The translations under genes were made by a program, and so were the position numbers. Source: Candidatus Hydrogenedentota bacterium (GTDB lineage Bacteria; Hydrogenedentota; Hydrogenedentia; Hydrogenedentales; JAGMZX01). From it: DNA of 64,000 nucleotides. Positions 1-8,942 of this stretch are shown here, piece by piece. The notes under the pieces were generated by a model that searched no databases, had not been told where the DNA came from, and saw nothing but the letters and a program-made list of their open reading frames with translations. Each line of letters opens with the position of its first letter. Position 1 is the first letter of the stretch. The stretch covers positions 56,889-120,888 of the forward strand of contig JAKQEQ010000167.1 in the NCBI GenBank assembly GCA_029556545.1, given 5' to 3'.

Positions 1-36
1 GCACGGCGCGAGCCCTTCCGCGCCGCCATCGAACCA

Positions 37-1476
37 TCAGGCGAACAGCTCGTTCATGTATTCCGCGAGGAGGTCCTCCGCGACGTGGTCGGGCAGGCAT
101 TCGAGCACGCAGTTGATCATCACCATCGAATCCGGCAGATCGGTCCCGCTAACGCCGCCAAGCGCGAGTATTTGATCGCGGGCGCCCGCGGGGTCTGCTT
201 CGAGCAGCGCGTTGAGTTGCGCGCGCACCGCCTCGATGTCGATTTGCGTGTCGCTTGCGCGCACGGCCTCGACCGCCGCCCGCAAGTCCGCGAGAAACGC
301 CTCGACGCACGACAAGGACGACTGGTTCATGGTGATATGAAGGTTGTACGGGGAAATCGGCGTCGAAAACTGGGGCTGCACGTACCAGCCGCGCCGTTTC
401 GCCTCTTCCGCGAGTTGGAACAGGTTGATCTCTTCCGAGGTGAACGAAAACATGCACATGTCGGGCTTGCCCAGCACGCGCAGGCCCGGAATCGCATTGA
501 CGCCCTCGACCAGACGCGCCGTGGCGTCCTGCACCTCGCGCACGATCTTGAAGTAGCCCTCCTCGCCCAGGCACGCCAGCGTCGCCCAAGAACCGGCCAT
601 GGGCGCGCCGGATTTCGTGCTCAGGATGGTCGGATTGATCAGCGCATATGTCGTCGTCTGGAGGCACGAAAAAATCTGATGCCGCCGCAGCGCCTTCTCG
701 CGATACATCACGATCGAGGCGTTCTTCGGCGCGTACCCGTACTTGTGCATGTCCGCCGACATCGACGTGACGCCGGGGACCGTCCAATCGAAGGGCGGCA
801 CGTCGTAACCGAGCTTGCGCATGAATGACAGATGAATGCCGCCGACGCAGGCGTCCACGTGGCACCACAGGCCATGCTCTTGCGCCAGCGCCGCAATCTC
901 CGGGATCGGGTCCACCACCCCCTGCGCGTAGCCCGGCGCGGAACCGACGATCACGATCGTGTTCTCCGTGATCGCGCGCCGCATCGCCTCCACGTCCGCC
1001 CGGAACGACTCCGGATCAAAGTCGACGACAACCGGTTTGATGTCGAAGTACGCGCACGCCTTGTGAAACGCGGGATGGGCCGTGCGCGCCAGGATCATCT
1101 CCGGCGCCTTGATCCCGGGCCTCGTTACGCGGGCGTGGTCGCGCGCCGTCTTCATCGCGAGGAGGATGCTCTCGGTGCCCCCGGAGGTCATGTTGCCGAC
1201 CACCTGATCGTCCCCGCGAAGCAGGTCGATGACCATCCGCACGACTTCCTTCTCCAGGCGCATCACGCTCGGGAACGTCGTCGGGTCCAGGGCGCTCTCC
1301 GACAGGTACATCATGTACGCCTGCTTCGCCGTGTCGAGCGCCTCTTTCCCGGGATCATACACATACGCCATCACCCGGCCCGATTGCCACGGGAGGTCCT
1401 GCGCCTTGTACGCCTCGAGCGTGCGTACGATTTCCTCTCTACTAAGTCCCTTCTCCGGAATCCGCATCAACCGCAT
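37..1476 (-). CDS. PLP-dependent decarboxylase/lyase, sphingosine-1-phosphate lyase (SPL/Dpl1)-like
   Basis: ORF 37..1524; upstream initiator is TTG, so ATG at 1476 (MRLMRIPEKG) preferred. Motifs NMTSGGTESILLA, HVDACVGG, SADMHKYGYAPK (PLP lysine) typical of SPL. Confidence 0.85.
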   Translation of the reverse strand: MRLMRIPEKGLSREEIVRTLEAYKAQDLPWQSGRVMAYVYDPGKEALDTAKQAYMMYLSESALDPTTFPSVMRLEKEVVRMVIDLLRGDDQVVGNMTSGGTESILLAMKTARDHARVTRPGIKAPEMILARTAHPAFHKACAYFDIKPVVVDFDPESFRADVEAMRRAITENTIVIVGSAPGYAQGVVDPIPEIAALAQEHGLWCHVDACVGGIHLSFMRKLGYDVPPFDWTVPGVTSMSADMHKYGYAPKNASIVMYREKALRRHQIFSCLQTTTYALINPTILSTKSGAPMAGSWATLACLGEEGYFKIVREVQDATARLVEGVNAIPGLRVLGKPDMCMFSFTSEEINLFQLAEEAKRRGWYVQPQFSTPISPYNLHITMNQSSLSCVEAFLADLRAAVEAVRASDTQIDIEAVRAQLNALLEADPAGARDQILALGGVSGTDLPDSMVMINCVLECLPDHVAEDLLAEYMNELFA

Positions 1477-1516
1477 ACTCCCTTGTTTTCGGCCCGTGCC
1501 GCGCGTCGGACCAACA

Positions 1517-1536
1517 TCAATCAATCGATTGATTGA
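1517..1536. promoter_or_regulatory. Perfect 20-bp palindrome, candidate TetR-type operator upstream of the SPL-like gene
   Basis: TCAATCAATCGATTGATTGA equals its own reverse complement; about 41-60 bp upstream of the ATG at 1476. Confidence 0.55.
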
Positions 1537-1593
1537 ATAGTCTACCCGACCCGCGCAAACCCCGTCAAGACTACTACCCTGACCCCGCGCGCT

Positions 1594-2961
1594 TCACCGG
1601 CTCCGAAAAACCCCGAAACTCGAAATGGTCGGGCAGGCCGGCGCCTGACGGATCACCAGTCGCGCCTTCGTGGCCGTAACCGGCGGAAAACGCTCCAGCC
1701 GCTTGTAGCCGATGGTGGTCCCGTGCGCGACACCGCGCCAGCGTTCCCCGTCCCACACCTGGATGGCGTAGCGCTCGACGCGCTGCCCGAGGGCGATGTG
1801 CTCCTGAATCATCGCGCGGTCGAACGTGACCGGTTCGCCGAAATCGACCTCAAGCTGCCCCTTCACCACGCCGTCGTCGGTCGCCCAGTACGTCGTCTTG
1901 TCGCCGTCCAGCGCCTTCTCCGGACCGAACGCGGGATCGTTGCCGCGCACGTTCGTGGCGCTGCACGGCTTGCCATGCGCCAAATTGGTCTCGAAGTCCC
2001 GCGACACGACCCGCCACAGCTCGCGCAACCGGGCGCTGTCCGCCTCCGGCAGTTGTCCCCGCCGATCCGGCGTCACGTTCAGCAACAACACCGCGCCACG
2101 CCCCACGGACCCGTAATAGATATCAAGCAGATCATCAAGAGACTTCAGGTTCTTCTCGCCGTCGGTATGGAAGAACCATTGGCCCCGCCGGATCGGCACG
2201 TCGCATTCCGCCGGATGCCACCGCCTGTCGTCGCCCTCTCCGACCACGTTCCAATGCGTCTCCGGCGCGTAGCCGTCCTCGTTGCCGACCCAACGGATAT
2301 CCGGCCCGCAAATCGCGATGAGCGCCTTGGGTTGGAGTTCGCGGATCAACGCGTAATACCCCGCCCAATCGTAGACGTGCCCCTCGCTGCCCGCGCCGTC
2401 GAACCAGACCTCTCCCACCGGACCATAATTGGTCAACAGTTCGCGCAGTTGGCTCTTGAAGTACTCGTCATACACAGGCGGATCGTTGTACTTCGGTTCG
2501 TGCCGCTCCCACGGCGACAGATAGAAGCCGAACATCAGGCCCGCCTCACGGCAGGCGTCCACCACCTCCTTGACCACGTCGCCTTTCCCGTCGCGCCAGG
2601 GGCTCGCCTTCACGCTGTGATCCGTGTGCGCGCTCGGGAACAGGCAGAACCCGTCATGATGCTTCGCCGTCACCACGAGATACCGGACCCCGCACTCCTT
2701 CGCGACCCGCACCCACTGCCGCGCGTCGAAATCCGTCGGGGCGAACCGCGCCGGGTCCTCCGTCCCGTTTCCCCACTCCTGGTCATAGAACGTGTTAATA
2801 CCGAAATGGCAGAACATGCCGAATTCCATCTCCTGCCACGCCAGTTGCTCCGGCGTCGGCACCGGACCATACGGCGCGGGCGGCTCCGCCGCGCCCGCCG
2901 CGCCCGCCGCGCCCGCCGCCATCAAGACCGCAAGCAGCGCGAGTAATCCATATGTGCTCAT
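1594..2961 (-). CDS. Alpha-L-fucosidase (GH29) with C-terminal F5/8-type (CBM32-like) domain, secreted
   Basis: 455 aa; signal peptide; MEFGMFCHFGINTFYDQEWGNG, TAKHHDGFCLFPS, EVWFDGAGSEG; C-terminal discoidin-like domain; strong SD. Confidence 0.9.
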   Translation of the reverse strand: MSTYGLLALLAVLMAAGAAGAAGAAEPPAPYGPVPTPEQLAWQEMEFGMFCHFGINTFYDQEWGNGTEDPARFAPTDFDARQWVRVAKECGVRYLVVTAKHHDGFCLFPSAHTDHSVKASPWRDGKGDVVKEVVDACREAGLMFGFYLSPWERHEPKYNDPPVYDEYFKSQLRELLTNYGPVGEVWFDGAGSEGHVYDWAGYYALIRELQPKALIAICGPDIRWVGNEDGYAPETHWNVVGEGDDRRWHPAECDVPIRRGQWFFHTDGEKNLKSLDDLLDIYYGSVGRGAVLLLNVTPDRRGQLPEADSARLRELWRVVSRDFETNLAHGKPCSATNVRGNDPAFGPEKALDGDKTTYWATDDGVVKGQLEVDFGEPVTFDRAMIQEHIALGQRVERYAIQVWDGERWRGVAHGTTIGYKRLERFPPVTATKARLVIRQAPACPTISSFGVFRSR

Positions 2962-3091
2962 GGTTCGCCTCCTTCAGAGGGTTACTGCTTCCTTCCGGCG
3001 CACACTATACAGAACCGGCCCGCCTTCCGTCGCGCACGCATCGTGGCACGGGCATCTTGCGCCGCCGCCGTGCTCCGGGTAGACTGGGCTC

Positions 3092-3283
3092 ATGAAGTGG
3101 AAATTGACGATCACGACCCACGCGGAACAGGCCCGCCGGGACCGCGACTTCTGGCGGCGCTGCACGCCGGAAGAGCGTCTCGACGCCGTCGAGAGACTGC
3201 GAATCGAGGCGGGAAAGTTTCTCTATGAATACCCATCCCGACTTCGAAGAGTTGTTTCGATTACTCGAAAAACACGGCGTTGA
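3092..3283 (+). CDS. Small protein (63 aa) overlapping a nucleotidyltransferase, candidate TA partner
   Basis: Short ORF with FWRRCTPEERLDAVERLRIEAG; overlaps downstream gene by 59 bp. Confidence 0.5.
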   Translation: MKWKLTITTHAEQARRDRDFWRRCTPEERLDAVERLRIEAGKFLYEYPSRLRRVVSITRKTRR

Positions 3284-3674
3284 CTACGTGATCGTGGGCG
3301 GCTACGCCGTGGCCTTCCACGGATACCCCCGATTCACCAAGGATATCGATATCTTCTTTGACCCGTCTCCCGCAAACGTCGCGCGTCTGCGCGCGGCGCT
3401 CGTCGCCTTCGGCTTCGAGGAGCAGGACCTTCCCGAGGATGCCTTCTCAACAACTGACAGCGTGGTGAGTTTCGGCGTCGAGCCGAGTCGCGTGAACCTG
3501 CTTAATGAGATCGACGGGGTAGCGTTTGCCGAAGCGAAAAGGAACAGCGTTCGCGGCGCGTACGGTTCCGTCGAGGTCTCCTTTATCGGACGCGACGACC
3601 TCATTCAAAACAAACGCGCGACTGCCCGGGCGCAGGACAAGGTGGAAATCGACCAGCTCATGCAGGGAGCGTGA
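3225..3674 (+). CDS. Nucleotidyltransferase-fold protein (DUF6036/AbiEii-like)
   Basis: YVIVGGYAVAFHGYPRFTKDIDIFFDPS matches the minimal NTase GG..(A)..(R)xTxDIDI signature. Confidence 0.75.
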   Translation: MNTHPDFEELFRLLEKHGVDYVIVGGYAVAFHGYPRFTKDIDIFFDPSPANVARLRAALVAFGFEEQDLPEDAFSTTDSVVSFGVEPSRVNLLNEIDGVAFAEAKRNSVRGAYGSVEVSFIGRDDLIQNKRATARAQDKVEIDQLMQGA

Positions 3675-3714
3675 CCGATCGCGTTGCCCCGGCATCACGC
3701 CGCCCGAGTTCGTG

Positions 3715-6156
3715 TTACTGCCCCAACTTGTACTTCTTCCCCGCAATCACCGGAAAGTCACAAACGTCTTCTTCCGCGCGATCGCAAGCCACTTCCTTCC
3801 CGTCACGAAACACGCGCGGTTCCCCCATCCCGCGCACGCGGCAGCGCCCGTCCAGGCTTGCACGCACTTCCGCATGGGCGACCTTCCCCTCGGCCCACGC
3901 AATATCCACCTCGAATCCCCCGCGCGCGCGCAGGCCCGTCACGCGCCCCGACGGCCACGCCTTCGGCAGCGCCGGCAGGAGATGCATCTCCCCGCCGTGG
4001 CTCTGGATCAGCATCTCGGCGATGCCCGCCGTCGCGCCGAAGTTTCCGTCGATCTGGAACGGCGGGTGATCGTCGAAGAGGTTGGGCATCGTTGACTTGC
4101 CGAGCAGCGCCACCACGTTCTCATGCGCCCGGTCGCCGTCTTCGAGCCGCGCGAAAAAGTTGATGATCCACGCACGACTCCATCCCGTATGCCCGCCGCC
4201 GTGCGCAAGCCGCCGCTCGAGCGTGACCCGCGCCGCTCGCGCCAACTCGGGCGTGCCCCGCACGGTGATCTCCTCGCCGGGATGCAGTGCATACAGATGC
4301 GACATGTGCCGGTGGCCTGGCTCCGGCTCGTCGTAGTCCTCCAGCCACTCCTGCAACTGGCCGTGCCTGCCGATTTGCGGCGGCGCGAGCCGCGCGCGGT
4401 CCCGCAACAGCCGCGCCCGGAACTCCTCGTCCACGCCCAGAATCTCACTCGCCCGCGCGCAGTTCGTATACAGGTCATGGATGATCTGCATGTCCATTGA
4501 CGGCCCCATGCACACCCGCGCGACCTGTCCGTCGGCCATCCGATAGGCGTTCTCCGGCGAATTCGACGGACTCGTCACCAGCCAGCCGTGTTTCGACTCT
4601 TCGATCAGGAAATCAACGTAGAATTCCGCGCTCTCCTTCATGATCGGATACGCCCATTCGAGAAAGGCGCGGTCGCCACTGAATTCGTAGTGCTCCCATA
4701 AATGGCGGCACAGCCACGCGCCCGCCGCGTGGAACTGCCCCCACGACGGGTCCTCCCCCGGCGAGGTAAAGCCCCAAACGTTCCCGATGGTGTGCGCGAC
4801 CCAGCCCCGCGCGCCATAGTGAACCCGCGCCGTCTTCCGGCCCGGCTCGCGCCACGACGCTATAAGTTTCAGAAACGGCTCATGGCATTCGGCGAGATTC
4901 GCCACTTCCGCCGGCCAGTAGTTCATCTGGTCATTGATGTTGTTGTGATAGTCCGCGTTCCAAGGCGCGTGAAAGTGATCGCACCACAGGCCCTGGAGAT
5001 TCGCGGGCAGGCTCCCGGGCCGCGACGACGAGATCAGCAGGTAGCGCCCGAACTGGAAGAAGAGCGCCGCGAGATGCGGGTCCTCACCGCCCCGGCGCAG
5101 CGCCCGCAGCCGCGCGTCCGTCGGCAGCCCCGACGCGCCGCTGTCGCCAAGGTCCAGCGACACCCGGCGATAAAGCGCTTGATAATCGGCCACATGCGCC
5201 GCGCGCAATTCCGCGTAAGACTTCGCCGCCGCGAGGTCCAACTGCCGCTTGCTCGTCGTCTCCGGGTTCTCGCCCCGATAGTCCGTGGCGGCGGCAAGCA
5301 GCACCGTCGCCGCGTCGGCCCCCTCGAGTTCGATGCCGTCCTCGACCGCGCGCAACACCCCGCCCTCATGCACTACCCGCAGCAGCGCGGTGAAGGCCAT
5401 GCCGCGATCGCCCCAGACATGCCCGCTCATCGCCAGCGTGTCGCCGCCTTCGGCGACTGCCGCCCAGCGCGGCCCGTCCGCGCCGAAGTCCGGCGCTTCG
5501 ATTCCCGAATCGTTCTTCCACGGCGTCGATCCGCTCCGCTCGTCCCGGTTCAGCCGCACGGTAAACGCCACACCGCCCGGCTTGTCCGCCGTGAACCGCA
5601 TCACGATCACCTGGTCCGGCGCGCTCGAAAAGACCTCCCGCCGGCAACGCGCGCCGCCCGCCTCGTACTCGACGGCGACTATCGCCGTGTCCAGGTCCAG
5701 TTCCCGGCGGTATGCCGCCGCCTCGCCCGACACGCCCGGAAATTCAAACCAGATATCGCCAAGCGTCTGATACGAACCGTAGGCGTGATCCGCACCGTCG
5801 CCCCGATGCGATCCCACGCCCTTGCAGACCATCTTGCGCGCCGTCAGTTGCTCCGCCTCGACCATCCGCCCCTCGAGTTGCAGCCGCCGCACCTCCGGCA
5901 GCGCCTCGAGCGATTCCGGATTGTCCGCGTCCTGCGGCTCACCCGTCCAGAGGCTGTCCTCATTGACTTGCACGCGCTCATGGCCGAACCCGCCGAACAC
6001 CATCGCGCCGATCCGCCCGTTGCCGATGGGCAGCGCCTCTGTCCAACGCCGCGCCGGCTTCTCATACCAGAGCTTCATGGGCATCGCTTCGTTCCCCGCC
6101 ACCGGCGGCGCTTCCGCCGCGCCCGTCATCCATACCGCCAACAGTGCTGCAATCAT
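3715..6156 (-). CDS. Glycoside hydrolase family 95 (alpha-L-fucosidase type), secreted
   Basis: ALPIGNGRIGAMVFGG, NEDSLWTGEP, LWCDHFHAPWNADYHNNINDQMNYWPAEVANL, FQIDGNFGATAGIAEMLIQSH typical of GH95; signal peptide from ATG at 6156. Confidence 0.92.
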   Translation of the reverse strand: MIAALLAVWMTGAAEAPPVAGNEAMPMKLWYEKPARRWTEALPIGNGRIGAMVFGGFGHERVQVNEDSLWTGEPQDADNPESLEALPEVRRLQLEGRMVEAEQLTARKMVCKGVGSHRGDGADHAYGSYQTLGDIWFEFPGVSGEAAAYRRELDLDTAIVAVEYEAGGARCRREVFSSAPDQVIVMRFTADKPGGVAFTVRLNRDERSGSTPWKNDSGIEAPDFGADGPRWAAVAEGGDTLAMSGHVWGDRGMAFTALLRVVHEGGVLRAVEDGIELEGADAATVLLAAATDYRGENPETTSKRQLDLAAAKSYAELRAAHVADYQALYRRVSLDLGDSGASGLPTDARLRALRRGGEDPHLAALFFQFGRYLLISSSRPGSLPANLQGLWCDHFHAPWNADYHNNINDQMNYWPAEVANLAECHEPFLKLIASWREPGRKTARVHYGARGWVAHTIGNVWGFTSPGEDPSWGQFHAAGAWLCRHLWEHYEFSGDRAFLEWAYPIMKESAEFYVDFLIEESKHGWLVTSPSNSPENAYRMADGQVARVCMGPSMDMQIIHDLYTNCARASEILGVDEEFRARLLRDRARLAPPQIGRHGQLQEWLEDYDEPEPGHRHMSHLYALHPGEEITVRGTPELARAARVTLERRLAHGGGHTGWSRAWIINFFARLEDGDRAHENVVALLGKSTMPNLFDDHPPFQIDGNFGATAGIAEMLIQSHGGEMHLLPALPKAWPSGRVTGLRARGGFEVDIAWAEGKVAHAEVRASLDGRCRVRGMGEPRVFRDGKEVACDRAEEDVCDFPVIAGKKYKLGQ

Positions 6157-6246
6157 CGCGACTCTCCTTCCTCGAAGTCCACGGCGCAACCACAAACTGC
6201 ATCTATACTACCGCGCGGATAGACACGTCTTCACGTGCAATTCGAC

Positions 6247-6285
6247 TTGCCGGAAGAAGCAACAGTGATTATAATGTGATCACAT
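6247..6285 (+). promoter_or_regulatory. Sigma70-type promoter of mazEF with overlapping palindromic operator
   Basis: TTGCCG (6247-6252), 17-nt spacer, TATAAT (6270-6275); perfect palindrome ATGTGATCACAT at 6274-6285 overlaps the -10 edge. Confidence 0.65.
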
Positions 6286-6301
6286 ACCGGAGACATCGAT
6301 A

Positions 6302-6550
6302 ATGAAGACGAAACTGGTGCGGATTGGCAATTCCCGCGGCGTGCGGCTCCCGAAGCCCCTCATCGATGAGGCCGGCCTGAGCGAAGAGGTGGAACTGCGG
6401 ATTCGCAACGGGGCGGTCGTCATTACCGCCGCGAGACCGCCCCGCGCCGGTTGGGCCGAGGCCGCGCGCGGCCTCGGGCAAAGGGAAGATGCCGGGCTCC
6501 TTGACACGCCCACGCCGACCCGCTTCGATGAGAAGGAGTGGACATGGTGA
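6302..6550 (+). CDS. mazE: AbrB/MazE-family antitoxin
   Basis: MKTKLVRIGNSRGVRLPKPLIDEAGL is a SpoVT/AbrB fold; overlaps the downstream MazF gene. Confidence 0.88.
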   Translation: MKTKLVRIGNSRGVRLPKPLIDEAGLSEEVELRIRNGAVVITAARPPRAGWAEAARGLGQREDAGLLDTPTPTRFDEKEWTW

Positions 6551-6879
6551 GGCCCGGGCCGGTTCGACGCGGCGAGGTGTACCTTGTGGGGCTCGGCCCG
6601 ACCCACGGCGGCGAGATTCGGAAAACGCGCCCCTGTGTCGTCGTCTCGCCCGATGAATTGAACGCCCATCTCCAGACCTTTATCGTTGCGCCGATGACGA
6701 CGGGAGAACATGCCTACCCCTTCCGTGTTCCCTGCCGGTTTCAGGGACAGTCGGGTTATGTCGTGCTCGATCAGATTCGGACCGTCGATCGCGAGCGCCT
6801 GGTGCGTCGCCTCGGGAGGATCGCACCCGCCACGCTGCAAAGCGCGCTCCTCACGCTCCAGGAGATGTTCGCGCCCTGA
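6544..6879 (+). CDS. mazF: MazF/PemK-family endoribonuclease toxin
   Basis: VRRGEVYLVGLGPTHGGEIRKTRPCVVVSPDELN...FIVAPMTT; ATG at 6544 preceded by AAGGAG; overlaps mazE by 7 bp. Confidence 0.9.
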   Translation: MVRPGPVRRGEVYLVGLGPTHGGEIRKTRPCVVVSPDELNAHLQTFIVAPMTTGEHAYPFRVPCRFQGQSGYVVLDQIRTVDRERLVRRLGRIAPATLQSALLTLQEMFAP

Positions 6880-6905
6880 AACGCGACCTGACGGCCGGGC
6901 TACGA

Positions 6906-8942
6906 TCAGGATTCGCGATTCGAGTTCCCGCGCGCTTCAAGAAAGGCAACACCCAACGCGAAGAACGCGATCGCGGGGAACAACACCCACCACGGGAGCC
7001 CGTGTTCGAGGAGGTGTTCCGGGTCCAGCGCCGACTGAAGCGCCTCAGGCAACACGGCATACTGGAGTAGCAGGGCCGCCCCGTTGAATACCGCGTGGAC
7101 GAGCATCGGGGCGAAAATCGACCCCGCGCGCAGCCCCACGTAAGTCAGGACCATACCCGTCAGCGCCGTGGGCGCGAAGCGGTAGAGGTTCAGGTGCAGC
7201 ACCCCGAAAAGCAGACCCACCGCGATAACGGTCGCCGCGTTGCCGAGTCTCGGCCGAAAGGCGGACAGCAGCGCGCCGCGAAACACGACTTCCTCGCACA
7301 CCGCGGGCGACACCACCACGATCAACACTACGAGCGGCGCGCCCGCCTGCCGCACGCCCTCCGCGAACATCCGCCCGAAAGTCTCGGCGAATTCGTCCGG
7401 CGCCGGGAAGACACGATGTACCAGCAAGGTCGCCTCGACAATCAGGGGCAGCCACGCCGCGCCGATCAGGATCGCGGCGCAGGCGTTGCGCCGCGAAAGC
7501 CGCTGCAGGTTCAGGGCGCCAGCCATGCGCACGCGCAAGAGACGCAGCACCACAAGCGTCGGCAGCAGGAGCAGAACCCACTCGGTAAGCAACAGCCCCG
7601 CGACAAAACTCCAAGCCTGCACCGTCGCACCGATATAGAACAGAAGCAGCATCAGGAAGCCGAACAGGCCCACGGCCGCGCCCGGCGTCAGGACGTCCGC
7701 GGGCGTCGCATCGCCCCGCCGCAGCGAGAGCGCCAGACCACGTTCTTCGGACAGGACGACGTCTTCGCGCTGGAAAAGCCATGCAGCCAACAGCAGGGCC
7801 AGCGCGGCGAATACCGCCGTGCTCACCAATACGAGAAACACCGCGTCCATGCCGGCCCTCCCCACAAGCATCTCCTTGAAAAGAAGCGCCACGTTCGCGA
7901 TAGGCACGAACACGTACGCCCCTTCAAGTTTCACGCCCGGCATGGCGGTAAGGAAGAGGGGAAACATGATGACGATGAAGAACGGCGTGACGAAGTTCTG
8001 CGCCTCCTTGAAATTGCGCGCCAATACGGCCAACGACATCATGACCGCGGCGAGAAACAGCGCAAGCGGCACCAGCAACACGAACATAAGCGGCAGTTGA
8101 AGCAGCGGGAAAGTGAGTTGTATGTCGAGGCGCGACTCAAGAATCGGGCGCAATTGTGAAAGGATCACGGCAAAGGTCATGCCCATGCTGGCGATGTTCA
8201 GAAATCCGGTGATCATCGCGAGGATGAAGACCGCGCAGAACTTGCCCGTCACAATTTCGAGTTTCGAGGTCGGCGTCGCCAGCAGCGTCTCGAAAGTGCC
8301 GCGCTCCTTTTCGCCTGCCGTCAGGTCGACGGCGGGATAGAACGCGCCGAGCGCAAGCGCCACGATAACAAAAAACGGCAGGATACCCCCGAGCACCGTC
8401 CCCGTGGTCCGGGTGGGCGAAGCCGTGTCCTTCCGCGCGACGTCCAGCGGCGTGATATACGCCTTGTCCACCCGCAGCGTCGCCAGGCGCTCCTCCTGGA
8501 TACGGTCGCCGACCTCGCGGAGTCCCTCGATGATCCGGTGCGCCGCGTCGCGCGAGGCGAATTCCGTCGCATCGTAGCGCACCTCGATCGGTGCGGTCCG
8601 CTGTTCCGCTAGCGCCGCGTTGAATTCCTCCGGCACCACGACCACGGCGTCGAGCCGACCCTCGGCAAGGTCCTCGTCCGGCGTCGCCGAATCGATCAGT
8701 CCCGCGCGCGGGATGCCGCCGACCCAATCGCGCACGGGCCCGGGCCGCGCTTCGACAACCGCGACGCGCGACACGGTGCTCTCGAGCTTTCGATGCTGCA
8801 CCAGCGCGAGTTGGAAGCCAACGAGCGTAAGCGCGGGATACAGCAGCAGCGGCACGCCAATCATCATGATGAGCGTGCGCTTATCGCGCAGGGTATCGAG
8901 CAGTTCCTTGCCGAGCAGGGTTCGAATCGTGCGCGGGTTCAT
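6906..8942 (-). CDS. ABC-2 type permease (NatB-like) fused to CPBP-family (Rce1-like) intramembrane protease domain
   Basis: N-terminal NatB-like ELLDTLRDKRTLIMMIGVPLLLYPAL; C-terminal CPBP motif SPAVCEEVVFRGALLSAF and HLNLYRF. ATG at 8942 overlaps the stop of the ATPase gene (ATGA). Confidence 0.88.
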   Translation of the reverse strand: MNPRTIRTLLGKELLDTLRDKRTLIMMIGVPLLLYPALTLVGFQLALVQHRKLESTVSRVAVVEARPGPVRDWVGGIPRAGLIDSATPDEDLAEGRLDAVVVVPEEFNAALAEQRTAPIEVRYDATEFASRDAAHRIIEGLREVGDRIQEERLATLRVDKAYITPLDVARKDTASPTRTTGTVLGGILPFFVIVALALGAFYPAVDLTAGEKERGTFETLLATPTSKLEIVTGKFCAVFILAMITGFLNIASMGMTFAVILSQLRPILESRLDIQLTFPLLQLPLMFVLLVPLALFLAAVMMSLAVLARNFKEAQNFVTPFFIVIMFPLFLTAMPGVKLEGAYVFVPIANVALLFKEMLVGRAGMDAVFLVLVSTAVFAALALLLAAWLFQREDVVLSEERGLALSLRRGDATPADVLTPGAAVGLFGFLMLLLFYIGATVQAWSFVAGLLLTEWVLLLLPTLVVLRLLRVRMAGALNLQRLSRRNACAAILIGAAWLPLIVEATLLVHRVFPAPDEFAETFGRMFAEGVRQAGAPLVVLIVVVSPAVCEEVVFRGALLSAFRPRLGNAATVIAVGLLFGVLHLNLYRFAPTALTGMVLTYVGLRAGSIFAPMLVHAVFNGAALLLQYAVLPEALQSALDPEHLLEHGLPWWVLFPAIAFFALGVAFLEARGNSNRES

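Noticed and set aside
1723-2946. 407-aa + strand ORF
   Set aside because: Antisense shadow of the GH29 gene; Arg/His/Pro-rich, no recognisable domain.
4702-6222. 506-aa + strand ORF
   Set aside because: Antisense shadow of the GH95 gene in high-GC DNA.
6274-6285. CRP site
   Set aside because: TGTGATCACA lacks the 6-bp spacer of CRP operators; better explained as a mazEF operator.
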